A stretch of 9,895 nucleotides of DNA from Pseudomonadota bacterium. Lineage in GTDB: Bacteria; Pseudomonadota; Gammaproteobacteria; Burkholderiales; Burkholderiaceae_B. A program made the position numbers and the translations under genes. A model generated the notes under the pieces. The model was given only the letters and a program-made list of their open reading frames with translations. It was not told the origin of the DNA and did not search any database. Of this stretch, positions 1-6,933 are shown one piece after another; position 1 is the stretch's first letter, and every line of letters begins with the position of its first letter. Location: positions 1 through 9,895 of the forward strand of contig JAEWEH010000436.1 in assembly GCA_023389535.1 (NCBI GenBank), in the 5' to 3' direction.

Positions 1-1
1 G

Positions 2-385
2 GGCAATGCCCAATCCATGCTTTTGCCTACTGCCGAAATCATGGTCGGATCGCAACGGGTCCACGTCGAAGTGGCCGCAACCGAAGCGGCCCGGTCGCAG
101 GGCCTGATGCACCGGACGTCCTTGCCGGCTGATCAAGGCATGCTGTTCGTATTCGACGGTCCCGGGTCAGTATGCTTCTGGATGAAGAATACCCCCCTGC
201 CGCTGTCCATCGCCTTTATCAGCCCGACCGGCAAAATCATCAACATCGCCGACATGCAGCCTCATACGCTGGACAGCCACTGCCCTGCAGGGCGCATGCT
301 CTATGCGCTGGAAATGCAGCAAGGCTGGTTCCGCCAACATCAAGTCAAGGCCGGCGCCATGGTATCCGGCCTGCCCCGGCCTTGA
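2..385 (+). CDS. DUF192 family protein, 5'-truncated by the window edge
   Basis: This is the C-terminal part of a DUF192 protein, a small one-domain family of unknown biochemical role, often exported. The reading frame is open to the left edge (bases 2-16 read G-N-A-Q-S), so the ATG at 17 is probably internal. Family members usually begin with a signal peptide, and A-Q-S just before the domain would suit a cleavage region. Visible family motifs are the early GLMHR, then GMLFVF, the core FWMKNTPLPLSIAFI, INIADMQP, and a late ALEMQQGWF. The usual Asp after PL in the core motif is Ser here. It ends at a TGA at 383-385, converging on the thiolase gene with only 40 bases between the two stops. The family assignment is firm; the true start and the function are unknown. 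Confidence 0.85.
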   Translation, partial: GNAQSMLLPTAEIMVGSQRVHVEVAATEAARSQGLMHRTSLPADQGMLFVFDGPGSVCFWMKNTPLPLSIAFISPTGKIINIADMQPHTLDSHCPAGRMLYALEMQQGWFRQHQVKAGAMVSGLPRP

Positions 386-399
386 TTGCACGGCCGGGG
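374..399. terminator. GC-rich hairpin between two convergent genes, possible bidirectional terminator
   Basis: Bases 374-381 (CCCCGGCC) are perfectly complementary to 392-399 (GGCCGGGG), with a 10-base loop. The left arm and loop contain the last codons and the stop of the DUF192 gene, and the thiolase stop lies 27 bases beyond the right arm. A strong stem between convergent genes suggests transcript ends on both strands. There is no T-tract on either side, so it is not a canonical intrinsic terminator. Confidence 0.4.
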
Positions 400-425
400 G
401 CCGCATTGGTGGAACCGGAGGGCGG

Positions 426-1631
<1,206 letters not shown>

Positions 1632-1667
1632 GATTGATTTGACTCTGATAGTAAGAAAGGAAAGCTC

Positions 1668-1682
1668 GGCGGCCACGCCGCC
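1668..1682 (-). other. Small hairpin in the leader of the thiolase gene
   Basis: A perfect 6-bp stem (GGCGGC/GCCGCC) with a 3-base loop lies between the ClC gene and the thiolase, followed on the minus strand by a T-rich but interrupted tract (CTTTCCTTTCTT). It could weakly terminate read-through from the ClC gene, or simply be a leader structure of the thiolase mRNA. I saw no convincing promoter or operator in the 151-base gap. Confidence 0.25.
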
Positions 1683-1782
1683 ACCGGGCGCCTGCCAAAA
1701 TGACCGCTGTATGAACTAATCTTAACCCGTCAGCCCGCCTCCTTCGGCGAACTCCGACACGAGTGTCCGTCACATGGTCGTT

Positions 1783-3180
1783 TTACTGCCGGTGCTCGCG
1801 CTTGTGCATATGGTCATGCTCGCGCGCCTGATGCCTGAAGCGCCCCGCGGCATAATGATAAAAGGGCTGTGGGCAAATCTGACGGGATACCAGCGAAGCG
1901 GATAAAGAACCCACCAGCAGCCAAAACAGCATGGGCTGGCTGCCAGTCATTTCCATGACGACTACACTGGCGGTGATGGGAGACTGCGTCGCCGCCGCCA
2001 GGAAGCCGGCCATGCACATTAGGACCAGAACCCTGCTGTCCACATCCGCCCCCGCCAACTGCCCAAGCTCGCCACCTATGCCGGCCCCGACCGTAAGCGC
2101 CGGGGTGAATATCCCGCCCGGCACGCCCGCCCAATAAGATCCCACAGTCGCCATTAACTTGGCCACGCTGAATCCGGGCATGTCCAAAGCGTCGCCAGCC
2201 AGCGCTTGTGATGCTATCCCGTAGCCGGTGCCATATATGGCGTTGCGCGTCATCAGCCCCATGACAGCCAGAGCGATTCCCAGCAAGAACGCCACCCACA
2301 ACGGATGGCGGCGTATCCAGCCGCGACACCGCGACGGAGCATAGGCTGTCAGTCCTTTACTCAACAGGCGGCCAAAAACGCCACCCCCAATGCCGCAGGC
2401 CAAACCACAGGTAAGTGTCCAGAGCAACATGTCGCGGGACAGGGTTTGCCCAGCGAAAGTACCGAAATAAGGGTTATTGCCCGCCAGAGCGACAACCATA
2501 AAGCCGGCAGCCAGGACACCCAGTAAAACGAGTCGTTGCCAACGCAATGCCGTACCGCGCCCCAATTCTTCAATGGCGAAAATCACACCCGCCAGGGGGG
2601 CGTTGAACGCAGCTGCCAACCCCCCGGCCGCTCCGGTGGCGATAAGTTCGCTGGGGTGCACACCCTTCAGGGGGAAGCCCATTCTTGCGCAGAAACCGCC
2701 CCAGGCCAGCATCAGGGCCGCGCCAACCTGCACCGATGGACCCTCGCGACCTATGGAGGCTCCAATCAGCAAACCAAAAAAAGTCAGCGGAATTTTCCAT
2801 AAAGCCTGTGACAGGGATACGAGATCCCGGCTGCCCGCGCTGGGCGGCAACGAAAGCGAAGCGATTACCTGAGGTATGCCGCTGCCCGCGGCATTGGGTG
2901 CAAAACGTAGGGTCAGTGCCCGAATCAAAGGCAGACCCAGGGGCAGCAATAAAAAAGCGAGCCAGGAATTCGCGGCCAGCCAGCGGCTGTTCAGATGCAG
3001 GGCAAGGTCGGCCAAATGCGCAAAACCTAGGGACACGAACGCCACCAGCGCAGCGCCGCTAAGGACTAGCGACAGTTGCACAGTCTTGCGCGACAGGCGC
3101 CCAAGATGTCTGGCCTTGCGCCGCGACATGGCGCGGGTCCAGGCCGGCAAGGCCCGCAAGCGATCCAGCGGGCTGCTCAA
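1783..3180 (-). CDS. ClC family H+/Cl- exchange transporter (ClcA/ClcB-like)
   Basis: Inner-membrane protein of 465 residues with the many hydrophobic helices of a ClC channel/transporter. The anion-pathway motifs are all present: GSGIP (99-103), GREGPSV (144-150) with gating Glu146, GIFTP (356-360), and a C-terminal Tyr441 in the position of E. coli Tyr445. The EE pair at 204-205 (AIEELGRG) matches E. coli Glu202-Glu203, so the internal proton glutamate is kept. That predicts a proton-coupled exchanger rather than a passive channel. No CBS domains follow. The C-terminus is unusual in carrying five His in the last 16 residues (HDHMHKREH and flanks). The frame opens at a TTG (3180) with no clear ribosome site; an in-frame ATG at 3129 would give 448 residues and is nearly as plausible. 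The upstream neighbour on this strand is sodB, separated by a terminator, so the gene probably has its own promoter. Acid resistance or anion homeostasis is a family-level guess. Confidence 0.88.
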   Translation of the reverse strand: MSSPLDRLRALPAWTRAMSRRKARHLGRLSRKTVQLSLVLSGAALVAFVSLGFAHLADLALHLNSRWLAANSWLAFLLLPLGLPLIRALTLRFAPNAAGSGIPQVIASLSLPPSAGSRDLVSLSQALWKIPLTFFGLLIGASIGREGPSVQVGAALMLAWGGFCARMGFPLKGVHPSELIATGAAGGLAAAFNAPLAGVIFAIEELGRGTALRWQRLVLLGVLAAGFMVVALAGNNPYFGTFAGQTLSRDMLLWTLTCGLACGIGGGVFGRLLSKGLTAYAPSRCRGWIRRHPLWVAFLLGIALAVMGLMTRNAIYGTGYGIASQALAGDALDMPGFSVAKLMATVGSYWAGVPGGIFTPALTVGAGIGGELGQLAGADVDSRVLVLMCMAGFLAAATQSPITASVVVMEMTGSQPMLFWLLVGSLSASLVSRQICPQPFYHYAAGRFRHQAREHDHMHKREHRQ

Positions 3181-3277
3181 GGCAAGACGCCCAAGACAAC
3201 GCGCCGCAAGGCAGGATCAGCACCCGAAGGAAACGCGGGTTGCCGAACATCGCTCGGCGATACCGCAGCCAAACGGC

Positions 3278-3300
3278 AAAAAACCCCCGAGATCGGGGGT
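3278..3300 (-). terminator. Rho-independent terminator downstream of sodB
   Basis: Read on the minus strand, a 7-bp stem (ACCCCCG paired with CGGGGGT, arms at 3294-3300 and 3283-3289) with a 4-base loop is followed directly by six T residues (the A run at 3278-3283). It lies 48 bases after the sodB stop. This is a textbook intrinsic terminator and separates sodB from the ClC gene. Confidence 0.88.
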
Positions 3301-3347
3301 CCGGATGTCAAGGCGCAAGCCTGAGCCATATGGGAATGACGTGCAGC

Positions 3348-3926
3348 TTAGCCCAGGTTGCTCGCCGCGAAGTCCCAGTTCACCAGGTTCCAGAAGCTTT
3401 CCAGGTACTTGGGCCGCGCATTGCGGTAATCGATATAGTAAGCGTGTTCCCAGACATCACAGGTAAACAGCGCTACGTCGTCGGTGGTCAGGGGTGTAGC
3501 GGCGTTGCTGGTATTGACGATGTCCAGGGAGCCGTCAGGCTTCTTGACCAGCCAGGTCCAGCCCGAACCAAAGTTGCCAGCGGCAGACTTGTTGAACGCT
3601 TCCTTGAAGGCTGCAACCCCGCCCCATTTGGCGTTGATGGCGTCAAGGAGCGCGCCAGTGGGCTCGCCGCCGCCGTTGGGCGACATGCTGTTCCAGTAGA
3701 AGGTATGGTTCCAGACTTGAGCTGCGTTGTTGAACACGCCGCCGGAGGACTTCTTGATGATGTCTTCCAATGATGCCGATTCGAATTCCGTGCCGGCGAT
3801 CAGATTATTCAGGTTGGTGACATAAGCTTGATGATGCTTGCCGTAGTGATATTCGAGCGTCTCTTTGGAAATGGTGGGTGCCAGAGCATCCATTGCATAC
3901 GGAAGCGGGGGGAGCGTAAAAGCCAT
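3348..3926 (-). CDS. sodB: Superoxide dismutase, iron type
   Basis: Cytosolic enzyme of 192 residues that converts superoxide to hydrogen peroxide and oxygen; family members act as dimers. The four metal ligands are in place: His27 (EYHYGKHH), His74 (VWNHTFYW), Asp157 and His161 (DVWEHAYY). The iron-type hallmark [11 protein letters not shown], with Gln70 next to the active site, favours Fe over Mn; the Mn type carries Gly there. Length and the ends ([11 protein letters not shown], and a WDFAASNLG tail) fit SodB. The ATG at 3926 has a good ribosome site (GAAGGAA at 3934-3940, 7 bases upstream), so the two extra upstream codons beginning with TTG are not used. The gene is monocistronic on the evidence of the strong terminator after it and a 117-base gap before it. 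Metal choice cannot be proved from sequence; a cambialistic enzyme is possible. Confidence 0.96.
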   Translation of the reverse strand: MAFTLPPLPYAMDALAPTISKETLEYHYGKHHQAYVTNLNNLIAGTEFESASLEDIIKKSSGGVFNNAAQVWNHTFYWNSMSPNGGGEPTGALLDAINAKWGGVAAFKEAFNKSAAGNFGSGWTWLVKKPDGSLDIVNTSNAATPLTTDDVALFTCDVWEHAYYIDYRNARPKYLESFWNLVNWDFAASNLG

Positions 3927-3995
3927 GTTCAATTTCCTTCAAAAAAACCAGTTGAGGATCCAGATGAATAAGCGTTTTCACTGGCGCGATTCTTG

Positions 3996-4018
3996 AACGC
4001 GCCCTCGAAAGGCGCGTT
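3996..4018. terminator. Hairpin between xseA and sodB, possible terminator
   Basis: An 8-bp perfect inverted repeat (AACGCGCC / GGCGCGTT) with a 7-base loop sits 25 bases downstream of the xseA stop. It is the natural place for the xseA transcript to end, but on the minus strand only two T residues follow. On the plus strand a T-rich tract (TTTGTTGTTATTT) follows, so the better intrinsic signal faces antisense transcription. Confidence 0.5.
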
Positions 4019-4043
4019 TGTTGTTATTTCCAGCGCCGCGGCA

Positions 4044-5405
4044 TCACAGCAAGCCATGTATCTGTATGACGCCCACGCGCAACCGGCCGCGGCCTAGTTC
4101 AACGCTAAGCTCTTCACCGGCTCTTAAGTCTAACGCATTTTTGACGACATCCCCCTCATCCTTGCGGACGATGGCGTAACCGCGCTCCAGTATCCGGGCC
4201 GGATTGAGCGCCTCCAGGGTCTGGACCGCGGCCGCCAGGCGCTGGCGGGCGCGTTCCTGGCGCAAGTCACCGGCGTGTGTCAAGCGCTGCGTCTGGCGCT
4301 GCAGCCGTTGGCCGTGCGCGGCCAGGTTGGGCTGTGCGCGCGCCAGTCGCGCGATAAGCGTTGCGATCTTGTCGGCCCGGCGCTCCAGGGGCAGCTCGGC
4401 CGCTCGTGCGAGGCGGGCTTTGATTGCCTGCAGACGGTCGCCCTGCTGGCGCAAACGCTGTTGCGGAGACACCAGCAAGGCGACCGCCCGGTCCAAGCGC
4501 AAGCTTGCCCGTTCCAGGATGCGGTGCTGCAGACGATGGAAGGCATTCAATGCAGCATCCACCTGGCCCGCACAACTGGCGCGGCTGCGGCAGCATAATT
4601 CAGCAGCCGCCGTAGGCGTGGGCGCCCGCAGATCCGCCACGAAGTCGGCAATCGTAAAGTCCGTTTCGTGCCCCACGCCGCTGATCACCGGAATGGGGCT
4701 GGCGGCAATGGCGCGCGCCAGAGCCTCGTCATTGAAGCTCCATAAGTCTTCCAGGCTGCCACCGCCCCGTACCAGCAACAGCGTGTCGACTTCGTTGCGT
4801 GAAATGGCCGTGGACAGCGCAAGCTTCAATCGTCCGGCTGCGTCCATGCCCTGCACCGGGGCGGGATAGATGATTACGTCAACATGCGGCGCACGGCGCG
4901 CCAAGGCGGACAATACATCACGCAAGGCAGCCGCCCCCAGCGACGTCACGACGCCTATCGAGCTTGGCATGGTTGGTATGGCGCGTTTGCGCGCAGCATC
5001 GAACAGGCCTTCGGCGGTCAGTTTCTCCTTGAGTCGCAGGAATGCCTCGTGCAGATCGCCGCGCCCCGCCCGTCGCAGGCTTTCAACCTGAACCTGATAG
5101 TCGCCGCGAGGCTCGTACAAGGTAACGTTGACCCGGAATTCAAATTTTTCACCCGGCTTGGGCACAAAGCCCACCGCCTGGGCCTTGCCCCGGAACATGA
5201 CCGCCCGCACCGCAGCCCGCTCGTCCTTGATGGAGAAATACCAATGTCCCGATGCCGCCTGAGTGAAATTGGACACCTCGCCCGACACCCATATGCGGGA
5301 AAAACTGCCCTCGAGCAACTGCCCTACCCGGCGGTTTAGCTGACTGACCGTCCAGACCTCTGTCGTGGATGCCGATGTGTCGTCGAAACCGCTGGATTCA
5401 TTCAT
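4044..5405 (-). CDS. xseA: Exodeoxyribonuclease VII large subunit
   Basis: XseA is the catalytic subunit of exonuclease VII, which pairs with several copies of small XseB and degrades single-stranded DNA from both ends into short oligonucleotides in repair and mismatch correction. With the ATG at 5405 the protein is 453 residues, close to E. coli XseA (456). An N-terminal OB-fold spans about 18-115 (WTVSQLNRRVGQLLEG, SGHWYFSIKD, LYEPRGDYQ). The catalytic domain runs from about 129 to 270 with AEGLFD, IGVVTS, RGGGSLEDLWSFNDE (213-227) and GHETDFTIADFVADLRAPTP (245-264). A long helical, Arg/Leu/Gln-rich coiled coil follows (about 275-400), then a short C-terminal segment with LERGYAIV. The frame continues to a TTG at 5447, but the extra 14 residues look unrelated to the family. 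Shine-Dalgarno evidence is weak for both starts. A TTGACA lies at 5450-5455 (-) without a good -10. xseB is not in the window. Confidence 0.95.
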   Translation of the reverse strand: MNESSGFDDTSASTTEVWTVSQLNRRVGQLLEGSFSRIWVSGEVSNFTQAASGHWYFSIKDERAAVRAVMFRGKAQAVGFVPKPGEKFEFRVNVTLYEPRGDYQVQVESLRRAGRGDLHEAFLRLKEKLTAEGLFDAARKRAIPTMPSSIGVVTSLGAAALRDVLSALARRAPHVDVIIYPAPVQGMDAAGRLKLALSTAISRNEVDTLLLVRGGGSLEDLWSFNDEALARAIAASPIPVISGVGHETDFTIADFVADLRAPTPTAAAELCCRSRASCAGQVDAALNAFHRLQHRILERASLRLDRAVALLVSPQQRLRQQGDRLQAIKARLARAAELPLERRADKIATLIARLARAQPNLAAHGQRLQRQTQRLTHAGDLRQERARQRLAAAVQTLEALNPARILERGYAIVRKDEGDVVKNALDLRAGEELSVELGRGRLRVGVIQIHGLL

Positions 5406-5440
5406 TTTTGCGCCTGATGCCGGAATTCTGTCCACAGAGT

Positions 5441-5580
5441 TTATCAATTTGTCAAATCAATGAAATATCAATCGAATTGGGACCTTTGATTAATCCAAGC
5501 TTTAAATTAATCTCATAACCCATTGAAATTAAATGTTTTTCATACGGAAGCGAAAATGGACTCAAATTAGCCATTGAACC
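5441..5580. other. AT-rich island (about 30% GC) upstream of xseA
   Basis: By hand count 42 of 140 bases are G or C, in sharp contrast with the GC-rich genes on both sides. It contains three ATCAAT direct repeats (5443-5448, 5456-5461, 5467-5472), the palindrome ATTTGTCAAAT (5447-5457), and two copies of ATTAATC (5490-5496 and 5507-5513). It overlaps the small minus-strand ORF. It may be promoter DNA for xseA, an easily melted region beside the DnaA-box-like sites, or imported sequence. Confidence 0.7.
5452..5574 (-). CDS. Unrecognised 40-residue ORF with strong ribosome site, AT-rich
   Basis: A short frame on the xseA strand starts at ATG 5574, reads MANLSPFSLP... and ends ...NSIDISLI at a TGA at 5452-5454. 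A GGAGG ribosome site lies 4 bases upstream (5579-5583). By hand count it is about 30% GC, and it uses TTA, ATT, AAT and AAA codons that its GC-rich neighbours avoid. It coincides almost exactly with the AT-rich stretch of the intergenic region. The product would be a soluble-looking peptide with a hydrophobic C-terminal half; I recognise no family. Its stop is 46 bases before the xseA ATG, so it could be a leader peptide co-transcribed with xseA, a small independent gene, a remnant of acquired DNA, or chance. At this base composition roughly 4% of random 40-codon frames would lack a stop, which is suggestive but not proof. Confidence 0.35.
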   Translation of the reverse strand: MANLSPFSLPYEKHLISMGYEINLKLGLIKGPNSIDISLI

Positions 5581-5613
5581 TCCAAAGCCTGTAAATAGCG
5601 CCTATCCGGGAAG

Positions 5614-5648
5614 TTTTGCACAGAATTATCCACAGTTTCTGTGGATAC
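5614..5648. promoter_or_regulatory. Cluster of three DnaA-box-like 9-mers
   Basis: Bases 5614-5622 (TTTTGCACA) and 5626-5634 (TTATCCACA) both match the DnaA-box consensus TTWTNCACA, the second being the highest-affinity form. On the other strand 5640-5648 reads GTATCCACA, one mismatch. The last two form a 9-bp perfect inverted repeat (TATCCACAG, 3-base gap, CTGTGGATA). Spacing between boxes is 3 and 5 bases. Such clusters occur at replication origins, at DnaA-titration sites and in DnaA-controlled promoters. No dnaA, dnaN, gyrB or rpmH gene is nearby. A hairpin role in RNA is the alternative, but no T-tract follows. Confidence 0.5.
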
Positions 5649-5691
5649 CCGCCGCAAACCCATATACGACGCCAATTTGAGGAGATTTCGC

Positions 5692-5796
5692 GTGGATTGG
5701 CGCGGCTTTACCAGCAACCACGTCGCGCTGGAGCCCGCCAAATGTAGCGATTCGTATCCGCTGATCGACCGGGGCACGCCCAGCCGGACGGATTAG
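5692..5796 (+). CDS. Unrecognised 34-residue ORF behind a near-perfect Shine-Dalgarno
   Basis: A GTG at 5692 is preceded by TGAGGAGA (5678-5685) with a 6-base spacer, one of the best ribosome sites in the window. The frame reads VDWRGFTSNH... to ...TPSRTD and stops at a TAG at 5794-5796. Third codon positions are about 80% G or C, as expected for a coding gene in this genome. The product is short, hydrophilic, has one Cys and no membrane segment, and resembles nothing I know. It precedes exbB by 121 bases on the same strand, so it could be an upstream leader ORF of that operon. The good ribosome site and codon pattern could still be chance. Confidence 0.3.
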   Translation: MDWRGFTSNHVALEPAKCSDSYPLIDRGTPSRTD

Positions 5797-5907
5797 GCCA
5801 GTCAGCCAGGAATGGCCAGCTGTCCGGACGCCCCACTGAACGCCTTTTTCGGCCTATGCTACACGATTGTAAAATGCGCTTAGCCTGAATCACACTTTAT
5901 TGCGCGT

Positions 5908-5911
5908 GGAG
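5908..5911 (+). promoter_or_regulatory. Ribosome binding site that sets the exbB start
   Basis: GGAG at 5908-5911 lies 6 bases before the TTG at 5918. The earlier in-frame TTG (5900) and GTG (5906) would have no ribosome site, and GTG 5906 would overlap this one. It therefore favours initiation at TTG 5918. Confidence 0.55.
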
Positions 5912-5917
5912 ACACGA

Positions 5918-6526
5918 TTGCTGGACATCATTTCCGCGGCCGGTTGGCCAATTTGGCTCTTGATCGCAACGTCCGTCCTTGGTCTGGCGTTGATCATCGA
6001 ACGCTTTTTATCCCTGCGCAGCAGTCTGGTGCTGCCACGCCGCCTGCCCGGGCAGGTTCTGGAACTGCTGCGACAGCGCCAGGGGGATCCCGACGCCATT
6101 CTGCGCCTCGCGGGCCATTCTCCGTTGGGCCGAGTACTGGCCGAAGTCCTGTTGAACCGCGACGAATCCAGCGCAAGCCGCCTAACGGCGGTCGAAGACA
6201 CCGGCAAAGATGTCGCCCACCGCCTGAACCGCTACCTTCCCGCGCTCGCCACGATTGCAGTCGTTGCCCCCTTGATGGGGCTATTCGGCACGGTGGTCGG
6301 CATGATAGAAATTTTCGCTTCTTACACGCCGGCGGGCGGCGACCCCGCCCAACTGGCCCGGGGCATTTCCATCGCGCTGTACAACACCGGCTTCGGCATT
6401 CTGATCGCCATCCCGGCGCTTATTTTCCACCGCTATTTCCGTTCACGCGTGGATCACTACCTACACCAGATGGAACGTGAAGCCAGCGCCCTGAACCGCC
6501 TTATCGACCGCGGGACGGCCCGATGA
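5918..6526 (+). CDS. exbB: ExbB/TolQ family proton-channel protein (MotA/TolQ/ExbB)
   Basis: Inner-membrane component of a proton-motive-force-driven motor that works with ExbD. The protein is 202 residues from TTG 5918, or 208 from TTG 5900. Three membrane segments are visible, at about 11-28, 109-130 and 149-171, with a cytoplasmic loop between the first two, as in ExbB. Family signatures are PLMGLFGTVVGMI in the second segment and GISIALYNTGFGILIAIPA in the third. The Thr of the third segment (Thr157, E. coli Thr181) is kept, but the position of E. coli Glu176 is Ile152. It overlaps exbD by ATGA, so the two are translationally coupled. No tonB or tolA gene is present, and I saw no Fur-box-like sequence upstream, which argues against a siderophore-specific role. 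A possible -10 (TAAAAT, 5870-5875) lacks a good -35. Being at the head of a lipid A/Kdo operon suggests an envelope function. Confidence 0.9.
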   Translation: MLDIISAAGWPIWLLIATSVLGLALIIERFLSLRSSLVLPRRLPGQVLELLRQRQGDPDAILRLAGHSPLGRVLAEVLLNRDESSASRLTAVEDTGKDVAHRLNRYLPALATIAVVAPLMGLFGTVVGMIEIFASYTPAGGDPAQLARGISIALYNTGFGILIAIPALIFHRYFRSRVDHYLHQMEREASALNRLIDRGTAR

Positions 6527-6933
6527 ACTTTCGGCGGCGGCACCCGGACGACGAGCCGGAAATCAACCTCATCCCGCTCATCGACGTGCTGCTCGTGATA
6601 CTCATCTTTCTGGCAGCCACGACTTCATTCACCCGCTACAACCAGATGCAGCTGGCACTACCCGAGGCCCAGGCAGACGCGATCGACGAACAGGCGCTGA
6701 ATATCGCCATCAGCCGCGAGGGCCTGTACGCGCTGAATGGCCTGCTGCTATCGGCCAGCGACACGGCCGAGATCGCACAAGCATTGCGTACTGCGGCACA
6801 AGGCCGCGAAGATCCAGTGTTGATCATCAACGCCGACGCGCAGACGACCCATGAGTCCGTCGTCCGGGTCATGGAAGCCGCCAGGGCGGCCGGCATCGAG
6901 CACATCAATTTCGCTACTCAGAGTCCGCCTTGA
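6523..6933 (+). CDS. exbD: ExbD/TolR family biopolymer transport protein
   Basis: Partner of the ExbB protein encoded just upstream, 136 residues. It has a short charged cytoplasmic N-terminus (NFRRRHPDDEPE), one membrane segment at about 16-34 (LIPLIDVLLVILIFLAATT), and a periplasmic domain to the end. Asp21 in PLIDVLLV is the conserved membrane aspartate (E. coli ExbD Asp25) needed for proton use. The periplasmic part shows the usual pattern ending in VLIINADAQTTHESVVRVMEAA. Its ATG overlaps the exbB stop by four bases, and its own stop overlaps the lpxK start codon, so expression is tied to both. ExbD and TolR cannot be told apart safely by eye; the short tail and the absence of tol genes favour the ExbD name. 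Confidence 0.92.
   Translation: MNFRRRHPDDEPEINLIPLIDVLLVILIFLAATTSFTRYNQMQLALPEAQADAIDEQALNIAISREGLYALNGLLLSASDTAEIAQALRTAAQGREDPVLIINADAQTTHESVVRVMEAARAAGIEHINFATQSPP

Noticed and set aside
1756..1767. Palindrome GACACGAGTGTC just after the ClC gene as a terminator
   Set aside because: Only a 4-5 bp stem with a very small loop and no T-tract.
3240..3773. 177-codon plus-strand ORF opposite the 3' part of sodB
   Set aside because: sodB is unambiguous on the other strand, and this frame also runs through the sodB terminator.
5441..5648. Calling this region the chromosomal origin oriC
   Set aside because: Boxes and AT-rich DNA are present, but there are only three boxes, no dnaA/dnaN/gyrB/rpmH nearby, and related bacteria have their origin near dnaA. 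Kept only as a DnaA-site hypothesis.
5562..5777. 71-codon minus-strand ORF in the xseA-exbB gap
   Set aside because: Starts at GTG without a ribosome site, runs through the DnaA-box repeat and overlaps two better-initiated small ORFs; no resemblance to known proteins.
5822..5829. Palindrome GTCCGGAC upstream of exbB as an operator
   Set aside because: A single 8-bp GC palindrome is expected by chance in DNA of this composition, and no promoter is clearly tied to it.
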